From Flavobacterium sp. (GTDB taxonomy: Bacteria > Bacteroidota > Bacteroidia > Flavobacteriales > Flavobacteriaceae), in the NCBI GenBank assembly GCA_030150335.1, contig JASLGC010000002.1:1-9345 (forward strand): a stretch of DNA of 9,345 bases, given 5' to 3'. The translations under genes were made by a program, and so were the position numbers. Under the pieces are notes generated by a model. It ran no database searches, was not told where the DNA came from, and worked only from the letters and a program-made list of their open reading frames with translations. Shown here in pieces: positions 7,812 to 9,345 of the stretch; position 1 is the stretch's first letter; each line of letters begins with the position of its first letter.

Positions 7812-8066
7812 ATGGAAACTGTAAGCCTTAAAAAATCGTCTCAGATAGACGTAGATCAGCGTTATACCGAATTATTGATAATGCTTGCTGATGCAAAAAA
7901 AAGAGGAGAGAATTATGTAAAAGTTGATCATTTGCCTTATGAACTTTACATGAAGTTGATACAACACAATTACGTCATCCAAAAGATGAAACAACGTGTT
8001 TATTCCTTTTTATTTTTAAAGAAAACTATCAAGTATTATTATATTTATCAACCAACCACCAATTGA
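7812..8066 (+). CDS. Small basic hypothetical protein (84 aa)
   Basis: An 84-residue protein starting METVSLKKSSQIDVDQRYTELL and ending ...YYYIYQPTTN. I do not recognise the family. It has no signal peptide. The centre (DQRYTELLIMLADAKKRGENYVKVDHLPYELYMKLIQHN, residues about 15-53) looks like two or three amphipathic helices and is compatible with a small winged-helix or helix-turn-helix fold, but no motif is decisive. The C-terminus is Lys-, Tyr- and Phe-rich. Support for a real gene: a consensus -7 box 52 bp upstream, balanced composition, and a strong terminator 90 bp after its stop. It is monocistronic and convergent with rfbA. Possible roles include a regulator of the neighbouring surface loci; this is speculation. 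Confidence 0.68.
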   Translation: METVSLKKSSQIDVDQRYTELLIMLADAKKRGENYVKVDHLPYELYMKLIQHNYVIQKMKQRVYSFLFLKKTIKYYYIYQPTTN

Positions 8067-8155
8067 TATTAGCATATCAAAGTTGATAAATAAACTGGAA
8101 AATTAGTTTAAACTAAAACTATTATACAAAGTAGTGTATATTTCTTACTAACGCT

Positions 8156-8185
8156 AAAAGCCTGAATTTCCACTCAGGCTTTTTT
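8156..8185. terminator. Bidirectional rho-independent terminator
   Basis: A perfect 10-bp stem, AAAAGCCTGA (8156-8165) with TCAGGCTTTT (8174-8183), and an 8-nt loop. The plus-strand copy runs into a T-tract (8180-8185). The A-run of the left arm supplies a shorter U-tract on the minus strand. It sits between the convergent small gene (stop at 8066) and rfbA (stop at 8188-8190), so it can end transcription from both sides. Confidence 0.88.
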
Positions 8186-8187
8186 AT

Positions 8188-9066
8188 TTAGTCTATACGA
8201 GTTATTACTTTTTGAATATAAGCGTAATACTCGCCTTTTTGATTTTTAATAGTAGTTGATAACTGCTCTTTAGTTACCCATTTATTTAGCAGGGCTATTT
8301 CTTCTAAACAGGCAATCTTTAAGCTTGTTCGTTTCTCTAAGGTTTTTACAAACTCTGTGGCTTCTGTTAATGATTCATGTGTTCCAGTATCTAACCATGC
8401 AAAACCACGCCCCATTGATATCAATTTTAATTGTTGTTGAATTAAATATGAAAGATTGACATCTGTTATTTCCAACTCCCCTCTCTGTGAAGGTTTGATG
8501 TCTTTAGCAATTTGCACAACTGAATTAGGATAAAAATAAAGTCCTACTACCGCATAATTTGATTTGGGAATCGCTGGCTTTTCATCTATCGACAAAACAT
8601 TTCCTTTTTTATCAAAATCAACTACTCCATATCGCTCTGGATCGTCCACGTAATAACCGTAAACTACTGCTTTCTGTTCTTCCGTTACAACGCGAATAGA
8701 TTCCTTTAGCATCGCTTGTAATCCTGCCCCGTAAAAGATATTATCGCCTAAAATCAAACATACATCATCATTCCCGATAAACTCTTTCCCTATGATAAAT
8801 GCTTGGGCTAATCCATCTGGACTTGGTTGTTCTGCATAACTCAAACTAATACCTAATTGACTACCATCACCAAATAAGTTTTTAAAGCTTGGTAGATCTC
8901 TCGGGGTTGATATAATCAATATCTCTTTTATCCCCGCCAACATCAATACCGACAGGGGATAGTAAATCATTGGCTTATCATAGATAGGCAACAATTGCTT
9001 TGACACCGCTAAAGTTAGAGGGTGAAGTCGCGTTCCTGAACCACCTGCAAGTATTATTCCTTTCAT
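8188..9066 (-). CDS. rfbA: Glucose-1-phosphate thymidylyltransferase (RmlA/RfbA)
   Basis: Complete cytoplasmic enzyme, 292 aa, the usual family length. It converts dTTP and alpha-D-glucose 1-phosphate into dTDP-glucose and pyrophosphate, the first step of dTDP-L-rhamnose and related dTDP-sugar synthesis. Diagnostic motifs: nucleotide-binding GGSGTRLHPLT (residues 8-18), SKQLLPIYDKPMIYYPLS (22-38), QPSPDGLAQAFIIG (79-92), LGDNIFYG with the metal-binding Asp (D107, 105-112), DEKP (160-163), GELEITDVN (195-203) and FAWLDTGTHESL with the second metal-binding Asp (D225). All key residues are present, so the protein should be active. It follows the rfbB end by 66 bp on the same strand, separated by a strong hairpin, and is closed by the terminator at 8156-8185. 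dTDP-rhamnose feedback is typical of the family. The start ATG at 9066 fits the conserved MKGIILAGG beginning. Confidence 0.98.
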   Translation of the reverse strand: MKGIILAGGSGTRLHPLTLAVSKQLLPIYDKPMIYYPLSVLMLAGIKEILIISTPRDLPSFKNLFGDGSQLGISLSYAEQPSPDGLAQAFIIGKEFIGNDDVCLILGDNIFYGAGLQAMLKESIRVVTEEQKAVVYGYYVDDPERYGVVDFDKKGNVLSIDEKPAIPKSNYAVVGLYFYPNSVVQIAKDIKPSQRGELEITDVNLSYLIQQQLKLISMGRGFAWLDTGTHESLTEATEFVKTLEKRTSLKIACLEEIALLNKWVTKEQLSTTIKNQKGEYYAYIQKVITRID

Positions 9067-9083
9067 TTTTTTAAGTAATCTGT

Positions 9084-9125
9084 ATTAGCACTCAGTGATC
9101 TGCTTTTCGATCACTGAGTGCTAAT
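9084..9125. other. 17-bp perfect inverted repeat (intercistronic hairpin)
   Basis: The arms 9084-9100 and 9109-9125 are perfectly complementary over 17 bp, around an 8-nt loop (TGCTTTTC). The inner part, GCACTCAGTGATC, is fairly GC-rich for this genome. It fills most of the 66-bp gap between rfbB and rfbA. On the minus strand no T-tract follows the stem (ACAGATTAC), so it is not a classical terminator for rfbB. On the plus strand TTACAATTTTATTT follows, a weak fit. Likely alternatives are an mRNA-stabilising or processing hairpin, an attenuator, or a copy of a dispersed palindromic element. Confidence 0.85.
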
Positions 9126-9132
9126 TACAATT

Positions 9133-9345
9133 TTATTTATATTGTTCTTTATAGTAATCTTGATAAACTCCACTCGTTACATTTGCTAACCATTCTTGGT
9201 TATTCATATACCATTCTATCGTTTTCGCTAAGCCTTCTGGAAAAGTAACTGATGGTTTCCATCCTAATTCCTTATTGATTTTAGTGGCATCAATAGCATA
9301 GCGCAAATCGTGTCCAGGTCTGTCTTTTACATACGTAATCAACTG
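9133..9345 (-). CDS. rfbB: dTDP-glucose 4,6-dehydratase (RmlB/RfbB), C-terminal fragment
   Basis: The last 70 residues of RmlB; the gene continues beyond the right edge (the first whole codons here read Q-L-I-T-Y-V, with no start codon). The segment QLITYVKDRPGHDLRYAIDATKI and the following ELGWKP...FPEGLAKTIEWY are hallmarks of the C-terminal substrate-binding part of this NAD-dependent short-chain dehydrogenase family (usually about 350 aa). It converts dTDP-glucose, the product of RfbA, into dTDP-4-keto-6-deoxyglucose in the cytoplasm. The NAD-binding GxxGxxG and catalytic YxxxK parts are outside the window. Gene order is rfbB then rfbA on the minus strand, most likely one transcript within a surface polysaccharide cluster to the right. 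Confidence 0.96.
   Translation of the reverse strand, partial: QLITYVKDRPGHDLRYAIDATKINKELGWKPSVTFPEGLAKTIEWYMNNQEWLANVTSGVYQDYYKEQYK

Noticed and set aside
8063..8116. Small inverted repeats at 8063-8080 (TTGATAT/ATATCAA) and a 14-bp palindrome at 8103-8116 (TTAGTTTAAACTAA).
   Set aside because: Short and AT-only or nearly so, expected by chance in this composition; the real terminator lies just downstream.
9340..9342. Treating 9342 as the start codon of rfbB.
   Set aside because: It is an internal TTG (Leu) within the conserved QLITYVKDRPGHD motif; the frame continues past the window edge.

Overview
The window looks like chromosomal DNA from a Flavobacteriaceae member of the Bacteroidota. 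It is AT-rich, and its genes lack clear Shine-Dalgarno sites. Two secreted proteins are of Bacteroidota style, one of them opening with the 'QVGIGT..P..S.MLDI..KG.LIPR' N-terminus common in that phylum. One TAnnTTTG-type (Bacteroidota sigma) -7 box is visible. Myroides or Flavobacterium relatives would fit, but genus cannot be fixed from this sequence.

Layout, left to right. (1) Positions 1-5427, minus strand: the first 1809 codons of a giant secreted repeat protein that runs off the left edge with no stop. Its start is at 5427, and it has a signal peptide, a VGIGT-type N-terminal domain, five composite modules of about 159 residues, then about twelve simpler modules of about 80 residues. (2) Positions 5578-7143, minus strand: a secreted protein with a legume-lectin/ConA-like fold signature and a C-terminal Ig/cadherin-like segment. 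It lies 150 bp upstream of the giant gene in the same direction, with no visible terminator between them. (3) Positions 7144-7811: a 668-bp, very AT-rich intergenic region with a 19-bp dyad and one good Bacteroidota -7 element. (4) Positions 7812-8066, plus strand: a small basic protein of unknown function. (5) Positions 8156-8185: a perfect-stem terminator between convergent genes. (6) Positions 8188-9345, minus strand: rfbA (rmlA), complete, and the 3' end of rfbB (rmlB), separated by a strong 17-bp hairpin.

How they work together: the right end is the first two steps of dTDP-sugar (normally dTDP-L-rhamnose) synthesis and probably the edge of a surface polysaccharide cluster. The left end is a probable surface adhesin locus, a lectin-like protein followed by a giant repeat protein. 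The common theme is cell-surface construction. A functional link between the two halves is inference only. The most interesting material is the nested repeat architecture of the giant protein, its pairing with the lectin-like protein, and the rfbB-rfbA hairpin.
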